From Escarpia spicata (lineage: Eukaryota; Annelida; Polychaeta; Sabellida; Siboglinidae), in assembly GCA_963995525.1 (NCBI GenBank), contig OZ023205.1, positions 56,199,174 through 56,263,173 of the forward strand: a stretch of DNA of 64,000 nt, in the 5' to 3' direction. Each line of letters opens with the position of its first letter. Within the stretch, counting starts at the first letter, position 1. Below are positions 37,601 to 49,970 of this stretch, in pieces. The notes below the pieces were generated by a model. It saw nothing but the letters and a program-made list of their open reading frames with translations, had not been told where the DNA came from and made no database searches. A program made the translations under genes and the position numbers.

Positions 37601-40600
37601 TGTCTTGGTGTGTCCAAGAACTACGCGTGTACTGTAACTGCTCTGTTGTTTTCACCATGTCTTGGTGTGTCCAAGAACGGCGCGTGTACTGTAACTGCTC
37701 TGTTGTTTCCACCGTGTCTTGGTGTGTCCAAGAATTGCGCGTGTACTGTAACTGCTCTGTTGTTTCCACCATGTCTTGGTGTGTCCAAGAACTGCGCGTG
37801 TACTGTAACTGCTCTGTTGTTTCCATCATGTCTTGGTGTGTCCAAGAACTGCGCGTGTACTGTAACTGCTCAGTTGTTTCCACCATGTCTTGGTGTGTCC
37901 AAGAACTGCGCGTGTACTGTAACTGCTCTGTTGTTTCCACCATGTCTTGATGTGTCCAAGAATTGCGCGTGAACTGTAACTGCTCTGTTGTTTCCACCAT
38001 GTCTTGGTGTGTCCAAGAACTGCGCGTGTAATGTAACTGCTCTGTTGTTTCCACCATGTCTTGATGTGTCCAAGAATTGCGCGTGAACTGTAACTGCTCT
38101 TTTGTTTCCACCATGTCTTGATGTGTCCAAGAACTGCGCGTGTACTGTAACTGCTCTGTTGTTTTCACCATTTCTTGATGTGTCCAAGAACGGCGCGTGT
38201 ACTGTAACTGCTCTGTTGTTTCCACCATGTCTTGGTGTGTCCAAGAACTGCGCGTGAACTGTAACTGCTCTGTTGTTTCCACCATGTCTTGATGTGTCCA
38301 AGAACTGCGCGTGTACTGTAACTGCTCTGTTGTTTTCACCATGTCTTGATGTGTCCAAGAACTGCGCGTGTACTGTAACTGCTCTGTTGTTTCCACCATG
38401 TCTTGATGTGTCCAAGAACTGCGCGTGTACTGTAACTGCTCTGTTGTTTTCACCATGTCTTGGTGTGTCCAAGAATTGCGCGTGAACTGTAACTGCTCTG
38501 TTGTTTCCACCATGTCTTGATGTGTCCAAGAACTGCGCGTGTACTGTAACTGCTCTGTTGTTTCCACCATGTCTTGATGTGTCCAAGAACTGTTCGTGTA
38601 CTGTAACTGCTCTGTTGTTTCCACCATGTCTTGATGTGTCCAAGAACTGCGCGTGTACTGTAACTGCTCTGTTGTTTCCACCATGTCTTGATGTGTCCAA
38701 GAATTGCGCGTTAACTGTAACTGCTCTGTTGTTTCCACCATGTCTTGGTGTGTCCAAGAATTGCGCGTGTACTGTAACTGCTCTGTTGTTTCCACCATGT
38801 CTTGGTGTGTCCAAGAACTGCGCGTGTACTGTAACTGCTCTGTTGTTTCCACCATGTCTTGGTGTGTCCAAGAATTGCGCGTGAACTGTAACTGCTCTGT
38901 TGTTTCCACCATGTCTTGATGTGTCCAAGAACTGCGCGTGTACTGTAACTGCTCTGTTGTTTCCACCATGTCTTGGTGTGTCCAAGAACTGCGCGTGAAC
39001 TGTAACTGCTCTGTTGTTTCCACCATGTCTTGGTGTGTCCAAGAACTGCGCGTGAACTGTAACTGCTCTGTTGTTTTCACCATGTCTTGATGTGTCCAAG
39101 AACTGCGCGTGTACTATAACTGCTCTGTTGTTTTCACCATGTCTTGATGTGTCCAAGAACTGCGCGTGAACTGTAACTGCTCTGTTGTTTTCACCATGTC
39201 TTGATGAGTCCAAGAACTGCGCGTTTACTGTAACTGATCTGTTGTTTCCACCATGTCTTGGTGTGTCCAAGAACTGCGCGTGTACTGTAACTGCTCTGTT
39301 GTTTTCACCATGTCTTGATGTGTCCAAAAACGGCGCGTGTACTGTAACTGCTCTGTTGTTTCCACCATGTCTTGGTGTGTCCAAGAACTGCGCGTGAACT
39401 GTAACTGCTCTGTTGTTTTCACCATGTCTTGTTGTGTCCAAGAACTGTTCGTGTACAGTAACTGCTCTGTTGTTTCCACCATGTCTTGATGTGTCCAAGA
39501 ACGGCGCGTGTACTGTAACTGCTCTGTTGTTTCCACCATGTCTTGGTGTGTCCAAGAACGGCGCGTGTACTGTAACTGCTCTGTTGTTTCCACCATGTCT
39601 TGATGTGTCCAAGAACTGCGCGTGAACTGTAACTGCTCTGTTGTTTCCACCATGTCTTGATGTGTCCAAGAACTGCGCGTGAACTGTAACTCCTCTGTTG
39701 TTTCCACCATGTCTTGATGTGTCCAAGAACTGTTCGTGTACTGTAACTGCTCTGTTGTTTCCACAATGTCTTGATGTGTCCAAGAACGGCGCGTGTACTG
39801 TAACTGCTCTGTTGTTTCCACCATGTCTTGATGTGTCCAAGAACTGCGCGTGTACTGTAACTGCTCTGTTGTTTCCACCATGTCTTGATGTGTCCAAGAA
39901 CTGCGCGTGTACTGTAACTGCTCTGTTGTTTCCACCATGTCTTGATGTGTCCAAGAACTGCGCGTGTACTGTAACTGCTCTGTTGTTTTCACCATGTCTT
40001 GGTGTGTCCAAGAATTGCGCGTGAACTGTAACTGCTCTGTTGTTTCCACCATGTCTTGATGTGTCCAAGAACTGCGCGTGTACTGTAACTGCTCTGTTGT
40101 TTCCACCATGTCTTGATGTGTCCAAGAACTGTTCGTGTACTGTAACTGCTCTGTTGTTTCCACCATGTCTTGATGTGTCCAAGAACTGCGCGTGTACTGT
40201 AACTGCTCTGTTGTTTCCACCATGTCTTGATGTGTCCAAGAATTGCGCGTTAACTGTAACTGCTCTGTTGTTTCCACCATGTCTTGGTGTGTCCAAGAAT
40301 TGCGCGTGTACTGTAACTGCTCTGTTGTTTCCACCATGTCTTGGTGTGTCCAAGAACTGCGCGTGTACTGTAACTGCTCTGTTGTTTCCACCATGTCTTG
40401 GTGTGTCCAAGAATTGCGCGTGAAATGTAACTGCTCTGTTGTTTCCACCATGTCTTGATGTGTCCAAGAACTGCGCGTGTACTGTAACTGCTCTGTTGTT
40501 TCCACCATGTCTTGGTGTGTCCAAGAACTGCGCGTGAACTGTAACTGCTCTGTTGTTTCCACCATGTCTTGGTGTGTCCAAGAACTGCGCGTGAACTGTA

Positions 40601-43600
40601 ACTGCTCTGTTGTTTTCACCATGTCTTGATGTGTCCAAGAACTGCGCGTGTACTATAACTGCTCTGTTGTTTTCACCATGTCTTGATGTGTCCAAGAACT
40701 GCGCGTGAACTGTAACTGCTCTGTTGTTTTCACCATGTCTTGATGTGTCCAAGAACTGCGCGTTTATTGTAACTGATCTGTTGTTTCCACCATGTCTTGG
40801 TGTGTCCAAGAACTGCGCGTGTACTGTAACTGCTCTGTTGTTTTCACCATGTCTTGATGTGTCCAAGAACGGCGCGTGTACTGTAACTGCTCTGTTGTTT
40901 CCACCATGTCTTGGTGTGTCCAAGAACTGCGCGTGAACTGTAACTGCTCTGTTGTTTCCACCATGTCTTGATGTGTCCAAGAACTGCGCGTGAACTGTAA
41001 CTGCTCTGTTGTTTTCACCATGTCTTGTTGTGTCCAAGAACTGTTCGTGTACAGTAACTGCTCTGTTGTTTCCACCATGTCTTGATGTGTCCAAGAACGG
41101 CGCGTGTACTGTAACTGCTCTGTTGTTTCCACCATGTCTTTGTGTGTCCAAGAACGGCGCGTGTACTGTAACTGCTCTGTTGTTTCCACCATGTCTTGAT
41201 GTGTCCAAGAACTGCGCGTGAACTGTAACTGCTCTGTTGTTTCCACCATGTCTTGGCGTGTCCAAGAACTGCGCGTGTACTGTAACTGCTCTGTTGTTTC
41301 CACCATGTCTTGATGTGTCCAAGAACTGCGCATGAACTGTAACTGCTCTGTTGTTTCCACCATGTCTTGATGTGTCCAAGAACTGCGCGTGAACTGTAAC
41401 TGCTCTGTTGTTTCCACCATGTCTTGATGTGTCCAAGAAATGTTCGTGTACTGTAACTGCTCTGTTGTTTCCACCATGTCTTGTTGTGTCCAAGAACGGC
41501 GCGTGAACTGTAACTGCTCTGTTGTTTCCACCATGTCTTGATGTGTCCAAGAACTGCGCGTGTACTGTAACTGCTCTGTTGTTTCCACCATGTCTTGGTG
41601 TGTCCAAGAACGGCGCGTGAACTGTAACTGCTCTGTTGTTTCCACCATGTCTTGGTGTGTCCAAGAACTGCGCGTGTACTGTAACTGCTCTGTTGTTTCC
41701 ACCATGTCTTGGTGTGTCCAAGAACGGCGCGTGAACTGTAACTGCTCTGTTGTTTCCACCATGTCTTGGTGTGTCCAAGAACTGCGCGTGTACTGTAACT
41801 GCTCTGTTGTTTCCACCATGTCTTGGTGTGTCCAAGAACTGCGCGTGAACTGTAACTGCTCTGTTTTTTCCACCATGTCTTGGTGTGTCCAAGAACGGCG
41901 CGTGAACTGTAACTGCTCTGTTGTTTCCACCATGTCTTGGTGTGTCCAAGAACTGCGCGTGTACTGTAACTGCTCTGTTGTTTCCACCATGTCTTGGTGT
42001 GTCCAAGAACGGCGCGTGAACTGTAACTGCTCTGTTGTTTCCACCATGTCTTGGTGTGTCCAAGAACTGCGCGTGTACTGTAACTGCTCTGTTGTTTTCA
42101 CCATGTCTTGATGTGTCCAAGAACTGTTCGTGTACTGTAACTGCTCTGTTGTTTCCACCATGTCTTGATGTGTCCAAGAACTGCGCGTGAACTGTAACCG
42201 CTCTGTTGTTTCCACCATGTCTTGATGTGTCCAAGAACTGTTCGTGTACTGTAACTGCTCTGTTGTTTCCACCATGTCTTGGTGTGTCCAAGAACTGCGC
42301 GTGAACTATAACTGCTCTGTTGTTTTCACCATGTCTTGATGTGTCCAAGAACGGCGCGTGAACTGTAACCGCTCTGTTGTTTCCATCATGTCTTGATGTG
42401 TCCAAGAACTGTTCGTGTACTGTAACTGCTCTGTTGTTTCCACCATGTCTTGATGTGTTCAAGAACTGTTCGTGTACTGTAACTGCTCTGTTGTGTCCAC
42501 CATGTCTTGATGTGTCCAAGAACGGCGCGTGAACTGTAACTGCTCTGTTGTTTTCACCATGTCTTGATGTGTCCAAGAACTGCGCGTTAACTGTAACTGC
42601 TCTGTTGTTTTCACCATGTCTTGGTGTGTCCAAGAACTGCGCGTGTACTGTAACTGCTCTGTTGTTTTCACCATGTCTTGATGTGTCCAAGAACTGCGCG
42701 TTAACTGTAACTGCTCTGTTGTTTTCACCATGTCTTGGTGTGTCCAAGAACTGCGCGTGAACTGTAACCGCTCTGTTGTTTCCACCATGTCTTGATGTGT
42801 CCAAGAACTGTTCGTGTACTGTAACTGCTCTGTTGTTTCCACCATGTCTTGGTGTGTCCAAGAACTGCGCGTGAACTGTAACTGCTCTGTTGTTTTCACC
42901 ATGTCTTGATGTGTCCAAGAACGGCGCGTGAACTGTAACCGCTCTGTTGTTTCCATCATGTCTTGATGTGTCCAAGAACTGTTCGTGTACTGTAACTGCT
43001 CTGTTGTTTCCACCATGTCTTGATGTGTTCAAGAACTGTTCGTGTACTGTAACTGCTCTGTTGTGTCCACCATGTCTTGATGTGTCCAAGAACGGCGCGT
43101 GAACTGTAACTGCTCTGTTGTTTTCACCATGTCTTGATGTGTCCAAGAACTGCGCGTTAACTGTAACTGCTCTGTTGTTTTCACCATGTCTTGGTGTGTC
43201 CAAGAACTGCGCGTGTACTGTAACTGCTCTGTTGTTTTCACCATGTCTTGATGTGTCCAAGAACTGCGCGTTAACTGTAACTGCTCTGTTGTTTCCACCA
43301 TGTCTTGATGTGTCCAAGAACTGTTCGTGTACTGTAACTGCTCTGTTGTTTCCACCATGTCTTGATGTGTCCAAGAACGGCGCGTGTACTCTAACTGCTC
43401 TTTTGTTTCCACCATGTCTTGATGTGTCCAAGAACTGCGCGTGTACTGTAACTGCTCTGTTGTTTCCACCATGTCTTGATGTGTCCAAGAACTGCGCGTG
43501 TACTGTAACTGCTCTGTTGTTTCCACCATGTCTTGATGTGTCCAAGAACTGCGCGTGTACTGTAACTGCTCTGTTGTTTTCACCATGTCTTGGTGTGTCC

Positions 43601-44150
43601 AAGAATTGCGCGTGAACTGTAACTGCTCTGTTGTTTCCACCATGTCTTGATGTGTCCAAGAACTGCGCGTGTACTGTAACTGCTCTGTTGTTTCCACCAT
43701 GTCTTGATGTGTCCAAGAACTGTTCGTGTACTGTAACTGCTCTGTTGTTTCCACCATGTCTTGATGTGTCCAAGAACTGCGCGTGTACTGTAACTGCTCT
43801 GTTGTTTCCACCATGTCTTGATGTGTCCAAGAACTGCGCGTGTACAGTAACTGCTCTGTTGTTTCCACCATGTCTTGATGTGTCCAAGAACTGCGCGTGT
43901 ACTGTAACTGCTCTGTTGTTTCCACCATGTCTTGATGTGTCCAAGAACGGCGCGTGTACTGTAACTGCTCTGTTGTTTCCACCATGTCTTGGTGTGTCCA
44001 AGAACGGCGCGTGAACTGTAACTGCTCTGTTGTTTCCACCATGTCTTGATGTGTCCAAGAACTGCGCATGTGCTGTAACTGCTTTGTTGTTTCCACCATG
44101 TCTTGATGTGTCCAAGAACTGCGCGTGAACTGTAACTGCTCTGCTGTTTT
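22653..44150. repeat. 21.5-kb tandem array of a 57-bp unit (about 377 copies)
   Basis: The unit is 57 bp, or exactly 19 codons. On the plus strand it runs TGTTGTTTCCACCATGTCTT, GATGTGTCCAAGAACTGCGC, GTGTACTGTAACTGCTC. Variation is confined to a few positions: A/T at GTG[T/A]ACTG, G/A at CTT[G/A]... TGTG, C/T at AA[C/T]TGCG, CC/TC in TTTCCACC or TTTTCACC, and GCGCG against GGCGCG, GAGCG or GTTCG. I found only two length changes, 1-nt deletions at about 29339 and 32647. Because the length is a multiple of three, minus-strand frames stay open for thousands of codons. One frame repeats HGGNNRAVTVHAQFLDTSR and another EQLQYTRSSWTHQDMVETT. No gene start, splice frame or flanking exon supports coding. 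Block copies are visible at offsets of 570, 1539, 2223 and about 6212 bp. The array is best called a satellite or minisatellite. Confidence 0.97.
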
Positions 44151-44419
44151 ACATTACTGCTATTATTTCTTTGTTTAAAAATTCAGTAAAGTGTTATAAC
44201 TGTATTGTTGTCCCTATGTTTCTTAACAATTTTATTTTAATTTCATATAAATATATTCTCAGTGTGTATAGAACCAAGTCACAGTAGTAAGTTAAAATTC
44301 CTAGCTGAGGTGTTAACGTGGCCGTTAACACTTCAATATGAGACTACAAAGTAAGTTTTTCTGCTGCCCTGAACTAGACCAGTGATAAGATAATGTTCGT
44401 TCCCTATCCAAATAGAGAT
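44151..44419. other. Unique spacer between the satellite and the LTR element
   Basis: About 270 bp of AT-rich DNA with no ORF or repeat recognised. Its last five bases, GAGAT (44415-44419), are one copy of the target-site duplication of the retrotransposon. Confidence 0.6.
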
Positions 44420-44587
44420 TGTAATGTATGTGACAGACACTTGTGCAAATACTATACACAGCTTATACACAACGCATTTGTGTGACATGGACTATCGCTG
44501 TCTGTCTGTGTGTCGCGGTAATACGAAATAAACATGTGCACCACTGTCACTTGATAATTATATCTATAGTTATACTAGAACATAACA
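44420..44587 (+). repeat. 5' LTR
   Basis: 168 bp, TGTAATG...CATAACA. It includes a TATA-like CTTATACACA near 44460 and a poly(A) signal AATAAA near 44527. It is preceded by GAGAT. Confidence 0.95.
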
Positions 44588-44600
44588 ATTGGCGACGAGA

Positions 44601-45425
44601 ATGGCGAACATTGGTCAAATAGAGCCATACCACGGCAGTAGTGACTTGGAAGCGTATTTGGAGCGGCTAGAACTGTACTTCGTTGCAAACAATGTTGGTG
44701 CAGTGGGCAGCGGCGTGGACGAATCTGTGAGAGAGGCCGCCGACAGGAAGAAAGTGGCTACACTACTCACTCTGGTAGGCCCGGAAACGTATCTTCTTCT
44801 TAAAAGTCTCGTCAGTCCCCAAAGACCGGCAGAGTTGTCGTTTGAGCAAATAACTGAGAAACTAAAAAGCCATCTGAAGCCACGTCGGCTTACAGTGGCG
44901 GAAAGATTCAAATTCCACCAACGCAACCAGAAAGAGGGCGAGGGGCCGCCACATTTGCGGCAGAACTCCGGAGGCTCGCATCCACTTGCAACTTCGGGGA
45001 ATTTCTGGCCGAGGCATTGCGAGACCAGCTCGTGAGCGTCATCAAAAGCGGCAGCACTCAGCGCAAACTACTCAGCGAAGATAGATCATTCGAGCAGGCA
45101 ATGCAGATGGCGCTGGCGGACGAAGTGGCGGACACCGAGGCTAAACAGATAGCCCCCCGACACAGCTTCGACTGCACTAAAAGTACAGTGAGTGTAGTGT
45201 CAAACCGGAAAAACAGAGAGAAAAGGCCAGTTCCGACCACCGCTAGGCCTACGACACACACGCGTGGCGACGACAAGACAACTCAGAAATTGTGCTACCG
45301 TTGCAACGGCAACCACACGCATCAAGAGTGCAAGTTTAAAGATGCAACTTGTCATTTCTGTAAAAAGAGAGGTCACATCATGGCGGCATGTCGCAAGAAA
45401 CGCGGCGAAACTCATCTCGTGAACA
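44601..45425 (+). pseudogene. gag-like region of the LTR element (frameshifted)
   Basis: The frame opens at an ATG at 44601 (MANIGQIEPYHG...), 14 nt past the LTR. The capsid-like part contains YLERLELYF and ERFKFHQRNQKEGEG. At about 44940-44948 the reading frame changes: the conserved continuation (FAAELRRLA, then FGEFLAEALRDQLV) is in another frame, which fits loss of one base. That second frame carries two zinc knuckles at about 45295-45395, CYRC...H...C and CHFCKKRGHIMAAC, the nucleocapsid part that packages RNA. It then continues without a break into the protease, so gag and pol were probably one polyprotein. Confidence 0.85.
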
Positions 45426-48400
45426 CCACTCAGGACAGAGCTGAGTACTGTCTGTACAACGTCAAGGGGGATCACACGTCACAGCAGCCTATTGATATAG
45501 GAGTGCACATGGACGGTAAAGCAGTGAGAATGTTGGTTGACACGGGGGCAGGAGTCTCCATAATCAATGAGGCGAAATATCACGGGTTGCGGTCGCCATC
45601 CCCAAAGCTACAAACAGTGGACATTAACTTGACCACTTATACGGGTCAGTCTATTCCGGTGCTGGGACAACTAGAGGTCGTCACCGAATACAAACAGCAG
45701 TCGGCACATGTGCCAATTGTGGTGGTGTCTGGCGCTCGGCAGAATCTCTTGGGCAGAAATCTACTGTCGCAGTTGAAGCTGGACTGGGGCGAGATCATGC
45801 TCGTTCGCGACCTTGACCCGGTGCATGCCGGACTGATGGCGGAAGTGCCAGACGTGTTCGCTGAGGGGCTGGGCAAGCTGAAAGAAATGCAGGTGAAGAT
45901 CAACGTGAAAAGCGATGCGATTCCACGTTTCTTCAAGGCCAGACCCATTCCTTATGCCCTGAAGGAGAAAGTCGAACATGAAATAGACCGACTGCAACAG
46001 GAGGGCATCATCGAGCCAGTCCAGTTCTCAGAATGGGCGGCACCGATCGTTCCGGTCCCCAAGTCCAACGGGCAGATAAGGATCTGCGGGGATTATAAGG
46101 TCACGATCAACAAGTGTGGTAGAAGACAAATATCCGCTACCATGGGTTAACGATCTCTGCGCCAGTCTGGCGGGAGGAGAGGCGTTCACAAAGTTGGACT
46201 TGAGCCATGCGTATCTTCAACTTCAGCTCGACGAAGGGTCCCGTGACTACGTTACGATCAACACGCACAAGGGACTCTTTAGATACACTCGCTTACCGTA
46301 CGGCATATCGGTGGCGCCATCGATATTCCAGAGAGCTCTCGAGTGTGTGCTTGCTGGCATACCACGGGTATGCATCTTCCTGGACGACATCCTCGTCACG
46401 GGAAAAACTCGAGATGAACACGTGGCGAATCTCCGGTTGGTCTTGAACCGGCTGGACCAAGCAGGATTGAAGCTAAACAATAAAAAATGCGAGTTCTTCA
46501 ACGAGGCAGTCGTATACCTGGGCCACAAGATCGATCGAAATGGCCTGCATCCTACAGACGAATGCGCCTAGCCCAACGAACGTGAAAGAACTACGTTCGT
46601 GGCTTGGCCTGCTCAACTACTATGGACGATTCCTGCGCAACTTGTCGACAAAGCTAGCACCTCTGCACATTCTACTCAGAAAAGAGACGAAATGGCGATG
46701 GGAGAATGAGCAAGTCAGAGCTTTTAATGCGGCGAAGGACCTGCTGCAGTCGGAGTCCCTACTGGTGCACTTTGACCCCGACAAACCTCTTCTGCTCGCA
46801 TGTGATGCGTCGCCGTACGGGGTGGGCGCAGTCCTGTCGCATCAGACGACGGACGGTTCGGAGCGACCGATCGCGTTCGCATCTAGGAGCTTGTCGCCTG
46901 CGGAAACCAACTACTCGCAACTCGACAAGGAAGGTCTCAGTTTGGTGTTCGGGGTGACAAAGTTCCACCAATACCTATACGGTATGACCTTCGTTCTCAT
47001 CACCGATCACCGACCTCTGGTGGGGCTGTTCAACGAGCGACGACCGATACCTCCGCAAGCGTCGGGTCGACTTCAGCGTTGGGCCCTGACATTGGCAGGT
47101 TACGACTACGTCATTCGTCATCGAAGTGGCGATGCGCACGAGAATTGCGATGCTGTATCGCGACTACCCCTACCTACGCAGAACGCTGAGACGCCTGCTC
47201 CTGCGGAGTACATACAGCTCATAGAGCAGCTGGACGACTCGCCGGTGACGTCAACGCACATTCGAAACTGGACACGACGTGATCCAGTATTGTCGCGAGT
47301 TCAGCGCTACGTGTTAACAGGCTGGCCTGAGGGCGACCTAACAACACAGCAATACCACAGAGTGCGCGATGAGCTGAGCACGCACGATTGATGCGTGATG
47401 CGGGGCACCCGAATAATTGTGCCAGAGCCTGGGCAAGCCACGATGCTCCAACTCTTGCATAGCAGCCACAGCGGCGTGGTGAAGATGAAGGCGTTAGCGC
47501 GGTCATACATCTGGTGGCCAGGCATCGATCTTCAGATTGAACGTATCGCGCAGCACTGTGGTCAGTGCGAGGAAAACATGCGTCAACCGACCAGAGCGCC
47601 ACTTCGACCATGGTTGTTCCCCCAGGAACCGTGGTCACGTGTGCATCTAGACTACGCTGGCCCCATCGAGAACAGGATGATCCTCGTGGCAGTAGACGCC
47701 TACTCGAAATGGATCTCCGCGATGGTCGTACGCTCATCGACATCGGAAGTGACAATCGAACAATTGCGGATGTTATTCGCAGAACATGGACTGCCAGAAA
47801 CTATCGTTACTGACAATGGCACATGCTTCACTAGTGCTGAGTTCAGGCAGTTTATGAAAAAGAACTGTTTTCAGCACATCACCTCGCCAGCCATCCTCGA
47901 ACGGGCTCGCTGAACGGGCAGTACATCTCGTGAAACGAGGATTGATGAAAATGAAGGACGGTTCGATGGAGACAAGGTTGGCTCGTTACTTGCTGAACTA
48001 CCGAGTGACCCCTCACAGCACTACCGGAAGCTCCCCGAGTAAACTGCTGAAGGGGCGGCAGCTGCGAACTCTTCTAGACGCGGTGCAACCGAGCGTCGGC
48101 AGAAAAGTGCACCAATTGCAGGAGAAGATGACTGATTATTACAACCAGAAATCGAACGAGCGATGCTTCAGTCCAGGCGATGCGGTTTACGTAAAGAACC
48201 ACGCTGATCATTCGCCCAAGTGGATTCCTGCAGTTCTGAAAGAGCTACACAACGACGTGCTGATATCGGAGGCACCCGACGGTCGCCACTTGAGGCGTCA
48301 TCGCAATCACGTGCGTCTGCGACATGCGGACGCGGCGGACGATACGGTAATAGCAGACATCGCTGCTCCGGCCGCGATCCAACAATCAACCGAACGTGAC

Positions 48401-48535
48401 ATTGAGCGTGTAGACGAAACGGCGGAAGCCGCAGCTCCTGAACCTGATGGCAGCGGCGTCCACTCGCCAGTAACGCAGTCGGCTGTTCGCAGATCGGAGA
48501 GAATCCGGAAAGCTCCAGACCGATTATCTCTCTAG
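45426..48535 (+). pseudogene. pol-like region: protease, RT, RNase H, integrase (four breaks)
   Basis: Protease: LVDTGAG near 45535. RT: ICGDYKVTIN near 46085, KLDLSHAYLQ near 46195 and FLDDILV near 46380 (the DD active site). RNase H: DASPYGVGAVLS near 46805 and ITDHRPL near 47000. Integrase: an HH-CC zinc segment near 47455-47570, then DYAG, TDNG and an ERAV glutamate near 47913. A C-terminal basic tail ends at a TAG near 48535. Breaks: a +1 shift at about 46113; loss of about 25 nt near 46562; a TGA at 47389-47391 in an otherwise continuous frame; and a small deletion at about 47885-47892 just before the catalytic glutamate. This copy cannot make a full Pol. Confidence 0.9.
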
Positions 48536-48661
48536 AACTGTCTTGTACCCCTGGGCATAATAATCCCTGGTACGACAGCGTATCCTTTGTCTGGTTTTTC
48601 TTCAGATTTCACAGTTCTTGTTGTAACCTTGGACGTTAGCAAAATAACTGGTGCGGAGGAC

Positions 48662-48845
48662 TGTAATGTATGTGACAGACACTTGTGCAAATACTATACA
48701 CAGCTTATACACAACGCATTTGTGTGACATGGACTATCGCGGTCTGTCTGTCTGTCTGTCTGTCTGTGTGTCGCGGATATACGAAATAAACATGTGCACC
48801 ACTGTCACTTGATAATTACATCTATAGTTATACTAAAACATAACA
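48662..48845 (+). repeat. 3' LTR
   Basis: 184 bp. It is the same as the 5' LTR except for five substitutions and four extra CTGT units at about 48750-48768. It is followed by GAGAT. Confidence 0.95.
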
Positions 48846-49074
48846 GAGATCATTGGTTGACTTCCTTACATGTCTTTCAGCAAACCTATTTTAGCCTTTT
48901 GGGGCATATTTAGCTGGGCTAATTTAATTGGGCAGTATTTTACTTAACTGGCATAACTAGTAGCAGCGCCCGCCTATTAGTCTAGGTATTCCATTTAGTT
49001 TTGGGTGACAGCTAGGGTTAAAGTAATAGGACAACTAATTTGCGTGATAGCATGCTTGGTAGAACTCGGAAGAT

Positions 49075-49412
49075 TAATCATTTAATCCCGCCAAGACTCC
49101 GGTTACGGCGATCAGACTCAAGTCTCAGAACTAGAGGAAACACACGAACGATAAATAACCCCGGGCGGGTTACGGCGACCGGAGCAGAACTCACGGAAGA
49201 ATAGCGCAGCCAAGTTAGGTTACAGCAACAGGAGCAGAACTCACGGAAGAATAGCGTAGGCATGTTGGGTTACGGCGACCGTAGCAAATAATGCACTGAC
49301 GTCGTCTCGTAGGAGTAGCGGCGCCTGCTAGTTATGCGCATGCGCAACTAAACTCACGGAAGATTAGCGAGGCGAAGTCGGGTTACGGCGACCGGAAGAA
49401 TAACCACGTCGT
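49075..49412. repeat. Degenerate tandem repeat of about 50 bp
   Basis: Units contain GTTACGGCGACCGGAGCAG, CTCACGGAAGAATAGCG and a CAAGTTAG / CATGTTGG end. Two units (49165-49265) are adjacent and well preserved, and others near 49090 and 49350-49410 are partial. The ORFs around it (to 49740) have no recognisable domain. 49750-49762 is a G homopolymer. Confidence 0.75.
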
Positions 49413-49970
49413 ATTTGTTATGGGCGAGCACAACAGTCATAGACGTAAAGACTGTGGTTGTGGATATGGCTTGTCATCCCAAATCAAGAAAAGTTAAACA
49501 AAAGTACATTTCGAGTCATTGTCGGGGGAAAAACACGGTATTTGCACAAGATAGCACTTGTAGGAGGAAGAGATCCGTACAAAATTGCGAAGAAAGACTG
49601 GACGCATGACTTGTACTTGTTACCAGTTCTGACCATAATCCTTTTATGTGTGCCAGGAAGTACATAATAAAAGGCACTGTTATCAGTGAGACATAGTTGT
49701 AACATGCATATGTTGCTCTCACAATGAACAGTGCCATTAATTACTTAACCCGGGGGGGGGGGCAGGTTAAACTTACCAATATGCTTGATGGAAGTGTAAA
49801 CTGATTGACCCAATGCTTTCTACTCAGCAGTGCTTGGCCAGCCACCTGTTGTAGCTTCTTCACATAGAGATATACTGTTACATGTGAAAGAAATTCATTA
49901 CCAGCTTTTTTAGACGTCACTGAATAGTGACTTTAATAGTGCTAGTATCATTAACATCTTAGTTTGCACC

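Larger units (their letters stand above)
44420..48845 (+). mobile_element. Ty3/gypsy LTR retrotransposon with target-site duplication
   Basis: The element is 4.4 kb with direct LTRs (44420-44587 and 48662-48845) that begin TG and end CA. It is flanked by the 5-bp duplication GAGAT (44415-44419 and 48846-48850). Just inside the left LTR, TTGGCGACGAGAATGG is in the primer-binding-site position, and GGTGCGGAGGA before the right LTR is the likely polypurine tract. The order gag, protease, RT, RNase H, integrase is that of Ty3/gypsy elements, and the proteins are of the Mag/K02A2.6-like kind. The LTRs differ by five substitutions and a 16-nt CTGT expansion, so insertion is fairly recent. The coding region is nevertheless interrupted at five places. 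Confidence 0.95.

Noticed and set aside
22616..44115. ORFs of 929, 1382, 2970, 2173 and 2081 codons on the minus strand
   Set aside because: They follow from a 57-bp unit without stops. They overlap each other in different frames, change frame at 1-nt deletions, and have no start or exon context. They are treated as one repeat.
22653..44150. CRISPR array
   Set aside because: There are no distinct spacers. The whole 57-bp unit is repeated, in animal DNA.
45058..46971. Minus-strand ORFs inside the LTR element
   Set aside because: They are shadows of gag and pol and show no domain.
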